Assembly (NCBI GenBank): GCA_964430755.1
Contig: CAYSFT010000003.1
Coordinates: 14,852 to 78,851, forward strand
Source of the DNA: Flemingiibacterium sp964430755
GTDB taxonomy: Bacteria > Bacillota > Clostridia > Oscillospirales > CAG-272
DNA length: 64,000 nucleotides
Direction: 5' to 3'
Shown here: positions 18,999 through 27,064 of the stretch, one piece after another
Position numbering within the stretch: the stretch's first letter is position 1
Layout: each line of letters opens with the position of its first letter
Position numbers and translations under genes: made by a program
Notes under the pieces: generated by a model
What the model was told of the DNA's origin: nothing
What the model saw: only the letters and a program-made list of their open reading frames with translations
Databases searched by the model: none

Positions 18999-20057
18999 TT
19001 ATTTCACACCAAACGCATAGATGGTGGTAGTATCGTACTTTTCGCCGACACGAAGCTTGGTCGAGGGGAAATTATCGTGATTGGGACTGTCCGGTGCGTG
19101 CTGCGTTTCAAGGCAAACCGCAAGTCCCGGAGCCTGCTTCATTCCACCCTTCATGGGAATCTCTCCGTTCAGTGCCACCGCAGTATAAAGCTGAACGGAC
19201 GGCTGATCGGTAATAACGGACATCACACGTCCCGTTTTTTCATCGTAAAGCTCGACGGCCTTCTTCTGTGTTCCATCTGAATCGAGAACATAGTTGTGAT
19301 CATAACCGCCGATGAGAGCCATCTGTGAATCAGAGGTATCACCGATACGTGCACCGATCGCCGTCGGAAGGTTGAAGTCAAACGGAGTTCCCTCAATACT
19401 GTAAAGCTTACCTGTCGGGATCAGTTTATCATTGATCTCGGTGATAGCCTTTGAGTCGATCATCAGCTCATGGTCGAAAACCGAACCCGAATCACAGCCA
19501 CCGAGATTGAAATATGCGTGATTTGTCATATTGATGACGGTATCCTGGTCACAGGTCGCCTCATAGTGTATCTTAAGCTCGTTTTCATCGGTGAAGCTGT
19601 ATGTCACCTTTACACGAAGCGTTCCGGGATAATTTTCCTCGGCATCCTCGCTGACAGTTGTCATGATAACGCCCTGCTCCCCGACCTTTTCATACGGTAC
19701 GGTCTCCCAGATCTTCTTGTTAAAGCCGACGTTACCGCCGTGAAGATGAACCTTTCCGTTCTCGTTGAGAGCGAGCTGATATGTTATGCCGTTGAGCGTA
19801 AATCTGCCGTTAGCGATACGATTGCAGTAACGTCCGATAATAGCACCGTGATAACCGTTATCCTTAAGGTATCCCTCAAGATTATCAAATCCGAGAACCA
19901 CGTCCGCTAACTTTCCGTCACGGTCGGGAACGAGGAGCGACTGAATGATACCACCCATCGTGAGTATCTTTACGGATGCACCGTTTTTATTTGTAAGCGT
20001 ATATGCATAAACCTCACTTCCGCAAGGCTTTTTGCCGAAAAGTTCCTTTGTAATCAT
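18999..20057 (-). CDS. galM: Aldose 1-epimerase
   Basis: Interconverts alpha and beta anomers of galactose or glucose, feeding the Leloir pathway. The 352-residue protein has the galactose mutarotase fold with NRIANGRFTLNG near residue 80, a catalytic histidine in NMTNHAYFNLGG near 180, and a catalytic glutamate in VCLETQHAPDSPNH near 315. It follows galE by 25 bp, so both are made from the same message. No signal peptide is present, unlike some secreted mutarotases. Confidence 0.95.
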   Translation of the reverse strand: MITKELFGKKPCGSEVYAYTLTNKNGASVKILTMGGIIQSLLVPDRDGKLADVVLGFDNLEGYLKDNGYHGAIIGRYCNRIANGRFTLNGITYQLALNENGKVHLHGGNVGFNKKIWETVPYEKVGEQGVIMTTVSEDAEENYPGTLRVKVTYSFTDENELKIHYEATCDQDTVINMTNHAYFNLGGCDSGSVFDHELMIDSKAITEINDKLIPTGKLYSIEGTPFDFNLPTAIGARIGDTSDSQMALIGGYDHNYVLDSDGTQKKAVELYDEKTGRVMSVITDQPSVQLYTAVALNGEIPMKGGMKQAPGLAVCLETQHAPDSPNHDNFPSTKLRVGEKYDTTTIYAFGVK

Positions 20058-20082
20058 CAGAAAAAATTCCTCTTAAAATTTA

Positions 20083-21096
20083 TTATTCTCCATATCCGTT
20101 CGGATTGAGCGTCTGCCAACGTGAGCTGTCGCGGCACATATCCTCGATACCGTGCTCTGCCTGCCAGCCGAGAATCTCACGTGCCTTTGCAGGATCTGCA
20201 TAGCATTCATCAATGTCACCGGGACGGCGAGGTGCGATCTTGTAATTGATCTTCTTTCCGGTTGCAGCCTCGTAAGCCTTAACGATATCAAGCACAGAAT
20301 ATCCGTGTCCCGTTCCGACGTTGAACACATCAAGTCCCGGCTTCTTTTCAAGCCAATTGAGCGCCGCAAGATGAGCCTTGGCAAGGTCGACAACGTGGAT
20401 GTAATCGCGTACACCGGTTCCGTCGTGAGTGTCGTAATCGTCACCGAAAACGGAGAGACATTCGCGCTTACCGATTGCAACCTGGGTGATGTACGGCATA
20501 AGGTTGTTCGGAATACCCGAGGGATCCTCGCCGATCATGCCCGATTCATGTGCACCGATCGGATTGAAATAACGCAGTATTGCTGTGTTCCATCCCTCGT
20601 CCGCCTTGTAAAGATCCTTCAGAATATGCTCGATCATGAGCTTGGTTTCGCCGTAAGGATTGGTTGCGGAATTTGGGAAATCCTCGCGAATCGGCACGGA
20701 TGCAGGTTTGCCGTAAACAGTCGCCGAGGATGAGAACACAAGATTCTTGCAGTTATATTTTGCCATCAGCTCACAGAGATTGAGCGTGCTGATAAGATTG
20801 TTCTGATAGTAACGAAGCGGAATTGCACACGATTCGCCAACCGCCTTGAGTCCAGCAAAGTGGATAGCGGAGTCGATCTTTTCGGAAGCAAAAACCACCT
20901 CGAGGGCATTCTTATCGCAAAGGTCGACATTGTAAAACTTAAAATCTTTACCCGTGATCTCTCTGATGCGGTCAAGCACAACAGGCTTCGAATTACAGAA
21001 ATTGTCGGCAATAACAACCTCCTTGCCGATGTTAAGAAGCTCAACAACAGTGTGCGAGCCGATAAATCCGGCGCCGCCGGTAACTAAAATGGACAT
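20083..21096 (-). CDS. galE: UDP-glucose 4-epimerase
   Basis: Interconverts UDP-galactose and UDP-glucose with bound NAD. The 337-residue protein opens with MSILVTGGAGFIGSHTV (GxxGxxG) and has the SSSATVYG strand and the YxxxK catalytic pair in NPYGETKLMIE near residues 148-152. The ribosome site is AAGGAGATAGTAT. It is flanked by a UDP-sugar pyrophosphorylase-like gene and galM, forming a galactose/UDP-sugar group inside the hprK run. Confidence 0.97.
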   Translation of the reverse strand: MSILVTGGAGFIGSHTVVELLNIGKEVVIADNFCNSKPVVLDRIREITGKDFKFYNVDLCDKNALEVVFASEKIDSAIHFAGLKAVGESCAIPLRYYQNNLISTLNLCELMAKYNCKNLVFSSSATVYGKPASVPIREDFPNSATNPYGETKLMIEHILKDLYKADEGWNTAILRYFNPIGAHESGMIGEDPSGIPNNLMPYITQVAIGKRECLSVFGDDYDTHDGTGVRDYIHVVDLAKAHLAALNWLEKKPGLDVFNVGTGHGYSVLDIVKAYEAATGKKINYKIAPRRPGDIDECYADPAKAREILGWQAEHGIEDMCRDSSRWQTLNPNGYGE

Positions 21097-21124
21097 ATAC
21101 TATCTCCTTACAAATTAACAAAAT

Positions 21125-22024
21125 TTATTTCCAAAGGCCATCGGGATAAACGCCGCTCTCGGTCTGCGACTTAATAAACTCAACAAATTTCGGCTTATCC
21201 TCGGCATATGTAACGCCGTACCATTTTGCGCTCGTTTCAAGAACGGTTACATCACATTTACCCATGTCAATACGACTCTGAACGAGGAACGGCAGGAAGT
21301 ACTCGGCTTTCATAGGATCACTCGCCTTCGGAAGCTCGTTAAGAAATTCAACAAAACCGTCACGAAGCATATCGAATATATCGGGAGTGAACGCCCAGCA
21401 ATTCATCGAAACAACAGCCTTACGGTCAAGATCGTACCATGTGTCATTTTCGCAGTACTGAACAACACCGTCATTCTCCTGAATCTTTGTGCGCTCAACA
21501 ACATTTTTAAGCTGACCGTTAACAACATCGCAGATACCGCGCGAAACGTAACCGTTCTCGGTGATTGTGTTTTCGAGGATGTAACCTGCCATTGCGAAAT
21601 GACCTTTATCTTTAGCATCTGCCATCTTGTCATAAAGCTGCTTGAATGCGTCTCTGCCGTAAAAGTCATCGGAATTGATGATCGCAAAAGGCTCGTTTAC
21701 AACATCCGCCGCCATAAGTGCCGCGTGTGCAGTACCCCAAGGCTTTGTGCGTCCCTCGGGAACAGTGAAGCCGGTCGGAATCTTGTCAAGAGCCTGGAAA
21801 ACATACTCAACCTTTATCGCACCCTCGATGCGTGCTCCGACTGTTTCGCGGAAAATCTCATAGTTTTCCTCCTTGATGATGAAAACCACCTTGTCAAATC
21901 CTGCCCGGATCGCATCATAAATTGAAAAGTCAACAATAAATTCTCCGTGAGGTGTAACGGGATCGATCTGCTTGAGACCGCCGTAACGGCTTCCCATACC
22001 TGCTGCCATAATAACCAGTGTCAT
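21125..22024 (-). CDS. Sugar-1-phosphate nucleotidyltransferase-like protein
   Basis: A 299-residue protein of the nucleotidyl transferase superfamily. The N-terminal signature is MAAGMGSRYGGLKQIDPV (variant of GxGxRxxPLTxxxPK), the metal-binding stretch is INSDDFYGRDAF near residue 115, and VERTKIQ follows later. It is expected to join a sugar 1-phosphate to a nucleoside triphosphate. Position just before galE suggests a UDP-sugar, but the family is not the standard GalU and the substrate is uncertain. A clear AAAGGAG ribosome site precedes the ATG. Confidence 0.82.
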   Translation of the reverse strand: MTLVIMAAGMGSRYGGLKQIDPVTPHGEFIVDFSIYDAIRAGFDKVVFIIKEENYEIFRETVGARIEGAIKVEYVFQALDKIPTGFTVPEGRTKPWGTAHAALMAADVVNEPFAIINSDDFYGRDAFKQLYDKMADAKDKGHFAMAGYILENTITENGYVSRGICDVVNGQLKNVVERTKIQENDGVVQYCENDTWYDLDRKAVVSMNCWAFTPDIFDMLRDGFVEFLNELPKASDPMKAEYFLPFLVQSRIDMGKCDVTVLETSAKWYGVTYAEDKPKFVEFIKSQTESGVYPDGLWK

Positions 22025-22056
22025 ATCGTTTCTCCTTTAAGATAAATTATCAAAAA

Positions 22057-23001
22057 TTACATGTTGCTTGTGTCAATGCCCATCTGTCCCATGAGCTTTT
22101 TGTTAAATTCCTCAGCCGTGTTGAAGCCCATCTTCTTCTGACGGTTGTTCATTGCGGCGATTTCAAGAATAATTGCGAGATTTCGTCCCGGCTTAACGGG
22201 AATTGTCGTTGTCGGGATCTTGATACCGAGGATTTCGGTATATTCCGATTCAAGCCCGAAGCGATCATACATTTTGCCCTGAACCCACGGCTCGAGATTG
22301 ATTATAAGGTCGATTTTCTCGGTCAGCTTGACAGCACCCATACCGAAAATACGGCGAACGTCAACGATACCGATACCGCGAAGCTCAACATAGTGACGGA
22401 TGATCTCGGGCGCACTTCCGACGAGTGTTTTTGCGGACACACGCTTAATTTCAACGGCATCATCAGCAATGAGACGGTGACCGCGCTTTACAAGCTCAAT
22501 AGCCGTTTCCGATTTACCGACTCCGGAATCACCGAGAATGAGAATACCCTCGCCGTAAACTTCAACAAGTACACCGTGTCGTGTGAGACGCGGAGCAAGC
22601 TGTACATTAAGGAACGCAATAAGTGCCGCCATGAATGCGCTTGTCGTATCGGCTGTACGCAGTATCGGCACCTCGAAATATTCGCCAAGCTCAATAAACT
22701 CGGGAAAAACCTCAAGTGAGGACGAAATAACAACAGCAACCGGCTTGCTTTCAAGAAAACGCATGATAGAATTGCGGCGTTCGTCTTCGGTCATTGCATC
22801 AAGATATCTATGCTCAACCTTGCCGATTATCTGTATACGCTGCGGCTCATAGTGATCAAAAAATCCTGCAAGCTGAAGTCCGGGACGGTTAACATCCATA
22901 AGGTGAACAAGTATTTTTTCGCCATCTTCCGGAAGATAGAATTTTTCAAGTGAAAACTCGGAAATTATCTTTGAGAGTTCAACTGTATAAGCATCGGACA
23001 T
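22057..23001 (-). CDS. hprK: HPr kinase/phosphorylase
   Basis: Phosphorylates and dephosphorylates Ser46 of HPr, the switch of carbon catabolite repression in Firmicutes. The start was set at ATG 23001 (MSDAYTVELSKI, 314 residues, normal length); the longer frame runs into the promoter. The P-loop is GDSGVGKSETAIEL near residue 155, and the family signature is ELRGIGIVDVRRIFG near 205. The C-terminal region with NNRQKKMGFNTAEEF is also conserved. It is the first gene of a ten-gene run. The ribosome site is weak (TGGA), and a perfect 7+1+7 bp palindrome lies just upstream. Confidence 0.96.
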   Translation of the reverse strand: MSDAYTVELSKIISEFSLEKFYLPEDGEKILVHLMDVNRPGLQLAGFFDHYEPQRIQIIGKVEHRYLDAMTEDERRNSIMRFLESKPVAVVISSSLEVFPEFIELGEYFEVPILRTADTTSAFMAALIAFLNVQLAPRLTRHGVLVEVYGEGILILGDSGVGKSETAIELVKRGHRLIADDAVEIKRVSAKTLVGSAPEIIRHYVELRGIGIVDVRRIFGMGAVKLTEKIDLIINLEPWVQGKMYDRFGLESEYTEILGIKIPTTTIPVKPGRNLAIILEIAAMNNRQKKMGFNTAEEFNKKLMGQMGIDTSNM

Positions 23002-23013
23002 ATCAAATCCATA

Positions 23014-23028
23014 CGGAAAAGTTTTCCG
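23014..23028. promoter_or_regulatory. Palindrome in the hprK leader
   Basis: CGGAAAAGTTTTCCG, a perfect 7-bp dyad around one base, lies 13 bp upstream of the hprK ATG and inside the transcribed leader. It could be an operator or a small hairpin limiting translation. It does not match the cre consensus. Confidence 0.4.
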
Positions 23029-23071
23029 CTTATCCTTTCGTGAATAGTATATAAAAATCCATACATTATAT

Positions 23072-23100
23072 AGTATACCACATTTTGGTGATATTTTCAA
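23072..23100 (-). promoter_or_regulatory. hprK promoter
   Basis: Minus strand TTGAAA (23095-23100), 17 bp, TATACT (23072-23077). It is divergent from, and 45 bp away from, the purH promoter. Confidence 0.8.
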
Positions 23101-23145
23101 GTGGTAAACGAAAAAATCCCCGTAAAATTTTGCGGAGATTCACAC

Positions 23146-23174
23146 TTGACAAAAATGTTTATTCATGGTATAAT
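23146..23174 (+). promoter_or_regulatory. purH promoter
   Basis: TTGACA (23146-23151), 17 bp, TATAAT (23169-23174): perfect consensus. Transcription should start close to 23181, where the riboswitch begins. Confidence 0.93.
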
Positions 23175-23180
23175 ATCTGT

Positions 23181-23277
23181 GTCATGCAACTGACGGAAGT
23201 GGAAGTAACCACGGGGAGCATGACCGTAGTAAGCCGACCGTCTGGGCGAATGTCCCGGATAGTGGGCATTTTTTGTT
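23181..23277 (+). ncRNA. ZTP riboswitch (pfl motif) with terminator
   Basis: GTCATGC (23181-23187) pairs with GCATGAC (23218-23224) to form the outer stem. Inside are the pfl-motif landmarks CTGACGG, a GTGG/CCAC hairpin and CGGGGAGCATG, followed by the second conserved piece CCGTCTGGGC. Downstream ATGTCCC pairs with GGGCAT and runs into TTTTTT, an intrinsic terminator. In known members, ZTP or ZMP (AICAR ribotide) binding prevents termination. Here the regulated gene uses AICAR ribotide as substrate, so ligand and function match well. Confidence 0.9.
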
Positions 23278-23306
23278 TCAATAAATTCTTTTTTGGAGGT
23301 TTTATC

Positions 23307-24479
23307 ATGAAAGAACTTGAACTCAAATACGGCTGCAACCCCAACCAAAAGCCGGCACGCGTTTATATGAAGGACGGAGAACTTCCCTTCGAGGTTTTGA
23401 ACGGTCGTCCCGGTTTTATCAATCTGCTCGATGCTTTTAACTCATGGCAGCTTGTCCGCGAGCTTAAAGAAGCAACAGGACTTCCTGCGGCAGCATCATT
23501 CAAGCACGTATCTCCTGCAGGTGCGGCAGTTGCAGTACCGCTTGATGCCACACTCGAGAAGATGTACTTCGTTGAGGGCGTTGAATTATCACCGATCTGT
23601 ACAGCATACATCCGTGCAAGAGGCGCTGACAGAATGTCGAGCTACGGCGATTTTGTTGCACTTTCTGATGAATGTGACGAGCAGACCGCATCCTTCCTCG
23701 CACGTGAGGTATCGGACGGCATTATCGCACCGTCATATTCGGAAAAAGCACTCGAAATTCTTAAGACCAAACGCAAAGGTACATACTGCGTTATCAAGAT
23801 GGATACAAATTACATCCCCGAGGAGCTTGAAACCAAGCAGGTTTTCGGCATCACATTCGAACAGGGACGCAACAACATAAAGCTTGACAATTCCCTTTTT
23901 GATAACGTGGTTACCGAGAACAAAAAGATCCCCGACAGTGCAAAGCGTGACCTCCTCATTGCAATGATCACTCTCAAATATACACAGTCAAACTCCGTAT
24001 GCTATGCTTACGGCGGACAGGCTATCGGTATCGGTGCAGGTCAGCAGTCGCGTATCCACTGCACAAGACTTGCCGGCAACAAGGCAGACATCTGGTTCTT
24101 ACGCTCTCATCCGAAGGTACTAAATCTTCCTTTTAAGCCCGAAATCCGTCGTCCCGACCGCGACAACACCATCGACGTTTACATCTCCGACGATTATCTT
24201 GACGTACTCGGTGACGGCGCATGGGAGAATATCTTCACAGAAAAGCCCGAGCCGCTCACTCGTGAAGAAAAGCGTGAATGGCTCGATAAAGTAAGCGGCG
24301 TTTCGCTCGGCTCGGATGCATTCTTCCCGTTCGGCGATAACATCGAACGTGCACACAGAAGCGGCGTTGAATACATCGTTGAAGCAGGCGGCTCGGTTCG
24401 TGATGACAATGTAATCGAAACCTGCAACAAATACAACATTGCTCTTGCAATGTGCGGAATCAGACTGTTCCATCACTAA
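23307..24479 (+). CDS. purH: AICAR formyltransferase, stand-alone PurH-type domain
   Basis: Transfers a formyl group from 10-formyl-THF to AICAR ribotide, a late step of IMP synthesis. The ATG 23307 follows TTTGGAGG and gives MKELELKYGCNPNQKPARVY (390 residues). The protein matches the AICARFT half of bifunctional PurH, with SFKHVSPAGAAV carrying the Lys-His pair, TLKYTQSNSVCYAYGGQAIGIGAGQQSR (given here in pieces), and GSDAFFPFGDNIERA. The IMP cyclohydrolase domain is absent, so ring closure must be encoded elsewhere. It is monocistronic, under the ZTP riboswitch, and followed by a strong terminator. Confidence 0.93.
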   Translation: MKELELKYGCNPNQKPARVYMKDGELPFEVLNGRPGFINLLDAFNSWQLVRELKEATGLPAAASFKHVSPAGAAVAVPLDATLEKMYFVEGVELSPICTAYIRARGADRMSSYGDFVALSDECDEQTASFLAREVSDGIIAPSYSEKALEILKTKRKGTYCVIKMDTNYIPEELETKQVFGITFEQGRNNIKLDNSLFDNVVTENKKIPDSAKRDLLIAMITLKYTQSNSVCYAYGGQAIGIGAGQQSRIHCTRLAGNKADIWFLRSHPKVLNLPFKPEIRRPDRDNTIDVYISDDYLDVLGDGAWENIFTEKPEPLTREEKREWLDKVSGVSLGSDAFFPFGDNIERAHRSGVEYIVEAGGSVRDDNVIETCNKYNIALAMCGIRLFHH

Positions 24480-24486
24480 AAATTCA

Positions 24487-24509
24487 GGGAGTCAAACGAC
24501 TCCCTTTTT
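24487..24509 (+). terminator. purH terminator
   Basis: GGGAGTC, loop AAAC, GACTCCC, then TTTTT: a compact intrinsic terminator just after the stop codon. Confidence 0.93.
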
Positions 24510-24523
24510 CATATCCATTTTTC

Positions 24524-24556
24524 CGAACAAGCGTTTGTATCTCGAACAGACGTTTA
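24524..24556. promoter_or_regulatory. Two LexA-like boxes at the 3' end of the small SOS-type gene
   Basis: CGAACAAGCGTTTG (24524-24537) fits the Gram-positive LexA consensus CGAACRNRYGTTYG at every position. CGAACAGACGTTTA (24543-24556) differs only at the last base. They are 19 bp apart, and the second one contains the stop codon of the minus-strand gene 24554-24889. No promoter or start was found next to them in either direction. Confidence 0.65.
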
Positions 24557-24889
24557 TATTTTCCACTTTCTGTCGCCAACCATAGCCTCTGCGCTGAACG
24601 TGTCGCTTCTGCTCTCTGCAGCACGCAGAATACGCAGGAGAGATTCACATTCAAAGGGCAGTGTCGGATATGCGTCATCGAGTCCGACGAGGCGTACTCG
24701 AACAGGATAGTTCCCTGCTCCAAGCGCGGCAATACGCTCGCAAAGTGCGCGCCATACCTCACCTTTTAAAACTCTTGCCGCATCAATTGAAAACGCGCGG
24801 GCAAGTCTGAAAACAAAGCCGATACGACTTGTGCATCCCTCAAAATTCGCTGTATAAACCTTTACCGTTTGTCTTACTGCTGCGGTCAT
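24554..24889 (-). CDS. Unknown 111-residue protein, probably SOS-regulated
   Basis: No family was recognised. The protein is basic and compact, with no signal peptide or membrane segment. A possible helix-rich core (FRLARAFSIDAARVLKGEVW) precedes a more variable tail. It is a real gene by context: it has a GGAGG site 8 bp before the ATG, a perfect promoter, LexA-like boxes in the promoter and leader, and two more at its 3' end. In other Firmicutes such boxes mark DNA-damage genes. A role in DNA damage or division arrest is therefore possible, but nothing in the protein itself shows it. Confidence 0.72.
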   Translation of the reverse strand: MTAAVRQTVKVYTANFEGCTSRIGFVFRLARAFSIDAARVLKGEVWRALCERIAALGAGNYPVRVRLVGLDDAYPTLPFECESLLRILRAAESRSDTFSAEAMVGDRKWKI

Positions 24890-24910
24890 GTTTTTATCCT
24901 CCGATTTGCG

Positions 24911-24926
24911 CCGAATATTTGTTCGG
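24911..24926. promoter_or_regulatory. LexA-like box downstream of the -10
   Basis: CCGAATATTTGTTCGG; read on the minus strand its core is CGAACAAATATTCG, one mismatch from the Gram-positive LexA consensus. It lies between the -10 and the ribosome site of the 111-residue gene, a typical repressor position. Confidence 0.65.
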
Positions 24927-24943
24927 TTTTCTTTGTTGAATCA

Positions 24944-24972
24944 ATTATAGCACAAATGTTCGGTTTTGTCAA
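24944..24972 (-). promoter_or_regulatory. Promoter of the small SOS-type gene with internal LexA-like half-box
   Basis: Minus strand TTGACA (24967-24972), 17 bp, TATAAT (24944-24949). The spacer contains CCGAACATTTGTG (24951-24963), a partial LexA-type site placed to block RNA polymerase. Confidence 0.88.
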
Positions 24973-25076
24973 TAGTTTTTTGAAAATTTATTTCGGAAAG
25001 TTTTTTCGTCTGTTTTTTCTTGTTGTCGCCTGCATTTTCTGCCTCCACTTTTCGTCTTCACAAGAAATTGCACCAT

Positions 25077-25117
25077 AAAAAAGCGAACGGCACAACCGAA
25101 CATTCGATCGTACCGTT
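25077..25117 (-). terminator. mltG terminator
   Basis: On the minus strand AACGGTAC pairs with GTGCCGTT (8 bp, one G-U), then CGCTTTTTT follows. The loop holds a CGAA/TTCG stretch that looks like half of a LexA box but is explained by the hairpin. Confidence 0.8.
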
Positions 25118-25132
25118 TAGATAAATTATCAA

Positions 25133-27028
25133 TCAATTTGCGCGAGCGATAATTATATTATTTTCATGCTCCGCTCCGGTCGTTGCAAAAAGCATACGAC
25201 CCGTACTGTCTGAAACGAAATAGAAATAATTGCTCTCGTTAGGATAGAGGGCATATTTGATCGAGTTAAGACCGGGGTTGGCAATCGGCCCCGGGGGAAG
25301 TCCTTTGTTTGTGTACGTATTGTACGGTGTAACATATTCTGTATCGTCACCTGTCATACTGTCCGGACGTCCGCCGAGATCGTGCTGCATTGCGTACATG
25401 ATGGTGGCATCCGAGTTGAGGAACGGGAACGAAGCCGAATACTTCAGTCTGTTATGGAAAACAGATGAAACAAAACCAAGCTCATCGGCATAACGTGTCT
25501 CCTTTTCAACCATAGAAGCAAGAATTATTGCTTCATCAACCGTCATATTAAGATCAATACAGCGATTATAATATTCCTCAACAAACTTCCGATCGAAGTT
25601 GTCAAGCAGCTTTTTCAGTACAACGACCTCGCTTGAATCCTGATAGAAATTATACGTATCGGGGAAAAGGTATCCCTCAAGACGGTATATTCTGTCGGGG
25701 CTCACCTCAAGTCCTTCAAGGAAACGGTACTCAAAATCGTAATTCTGAATCGCGTCAACGAAGCCCTCACGTGTACCGATTCCGTTATCGACGAAAAGAT
25801 CAATAATTTCGTCAACGGTATAACCCTCCGGAATCGTTAAACGGATTTCAGCTCGCGATATGCTCTCCTTGAACGAAGCTCTCAGATAGTCATAGTTAAG
25901 TGACGTTGAAACCTCGTATGTTCCGGGAATAAATTCAGCATCCTCGTCCTTGAGATTACTCCAGAAATTGAACGCCCATTTATATTTTATAGCACCGGCA
26001 TTGTAAAGCGCATCCGAAACATCCTCGATCGTGGCATTCTCGGGAATTGTTACAGTAACCATCTTTTCATCAACAACAAACTTGAAAATATCGTTGCTTG
26101 TATTGATTACAAATAAAGAAATACCAACAGCAAAAGCAATGACGACAACGATATAAACCATCGCTTTGACAAGACTCATAATCGCGCTTGTTGCCGAATC
26201 GGCTGCACGACTGTCATTTCCTCTGCGTTTCGACGATTTGCGGCTCCATGTCACCTCATCAATCTCGAAATCATCATCTTCACTGCGCACTCCGGACTGC
26301 GGTGACGGAACAGGCATATTCTGCGAAGAAATATTGCGACCGCTCGCCGCCGGATGATTAACGCCAAATGCGGTATTTCCCGAAGCTCTGCGCTGAGGAA
26401 CGGCAGCGTTTGAGGTTGGACGCTGATTCGGCGTATTCTGAGGTTTAATCGGCTGCAAAGGTCTTTGTGGCTGAGCATTATTTTGCACAGACGCATTTCG
26501 ATGCACCGCAGGAGAAACGGGACGGTTTTGCTGTACATTTCCACCGGTATTTCGCGCCTGCGATGATTGCAGCGGACGTATAGACGTCGGCGACACAGGC
26601 ATCTGCGTTGTCACAAGCGGTCTGTCCTGCGGTCTTTGGATATTGTTTTGCGGTTGGGTAGCGGCATTTTGCAAACGGGGCTGCGCAGGCGGTGTCACAG
26701 CTTTAGGTGCAGGCGGTGTTATCTTTGGCGTTCCCTGCTGTGTCAGCTTTTGTGAAGCCTGCTGTTCACGAAGCTGCTGCTGGCGTCTTTGCGCCTCCTG
26801 CATAGGTGTGAGCCTTGGCTGATCCGATATTTTTTGTACACTTTCCGCCTGACGCACCTGGGACTGCGATTTAAGCGGGCGTATCACCGCACCGCCCTGA
26901 AGCTTTGCGGTATTCTGCATATCGGATGCAGGCGTACTTTTCGGAGATGGCTGACGGCGAAAAATTATCGTATCGCCACCGAGCTCCGAATCCTGCTCGT
27001 TCATGCCCATATTTTTGTTATCTTCCAT
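25133..27028 (-). CDS. mltG: Endolytic peptidoglycan transglycosylase MltG (YceG family)
   Basis: Cuts nascent glycan strands at the membrane. The start was set at ATG 27028, 8 bp after GAAAGGA (631 residues). Residues 1-265 form a cytoplasmic low-complexity region rich in Pro, Gln, Asn and Ser, unusually long for the family. A membrane segment lies at about 283-305. A LysM-like subdomain and the YceG catalytic domain follow, with the catalytic glutamate in MVEKETRYADE and the conserved GLPPGPIANPG. It is the last gene before a terminator, downstream of a CPBP protease gene. The long disordered tail may bind division or elongation proteins, which is inference. Confidence 0.93.
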   Translation of the reverse strand: MEDNKNMGMNEQDSELGGDTIIFRRQPSPKSTPASDMQNTAKLQGGAVIRPLKSQSQVRQAESVQKISDQPRLTPMQEAQRRQQQLREQQASQKLTQQGTPKITPPAPKAVTPPAQPRLQNAATQPQNNIQRPQDRPLVTTQMPVSPTSIRPLQSSQARNTGGNVQQNRPVSPAVHRNASVQNNAQPQRPLQPIKPQNTPNQRPTSNAAVPQRRASGNTAFGVNHPAASGRNISSQNMPVPSPQSGVRSEDDDFEIDEVTWSRKSSKRRGNDSRAADSATSAIMSLVKAMVYIVVVIAFAVGISLFVINTSNDIFKFVVDEKMVTVTIPENATIEDVSDALYNAGAIKYKWAFNFWSNLKDEDAEFIPGTYEVSTSLNYDYLRASFKESISRAEIRLTIPEGYTVDEIIDLFVDNGIGTREGFVDAIQNYDFEYRFLEGLEVSPDRIYRLEGYLFPDTYNFYQDSSEVVVLKKLLDNFDRKFVEEYYNRCIDLNMTVDEAIILASMVEKETRYADELGFVSSVFHNRLKYSASFPFLNSDATIMYAMQHDLGGRPDSMTGDDTEYVTPYNTYTNKGLPPGPIANPGLNSIKYALYPNESNYFYFVSDSTGRMLFATTGAEHENNIIIARAN

Positions 27029-27064
27029 ATTTGAAAATCCTTTCAAGGAAATCGGTTTTACCTT

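Noticed and set aside
23085..23306. N-terminal extension of the AICAR formyltransferase
   Set aside because: The frame is open through the promoter and riboswitch, but ATG 23307 follows a strong GGAGG and matches the family start.
25096..25111. A further LexA box (CGAACATTCGATCG) near the mltG end
   Set aside because: It lies in the loop of the mltG terminator hairpin and has weak dyad symmetry, so it is better explained by the hairpin.
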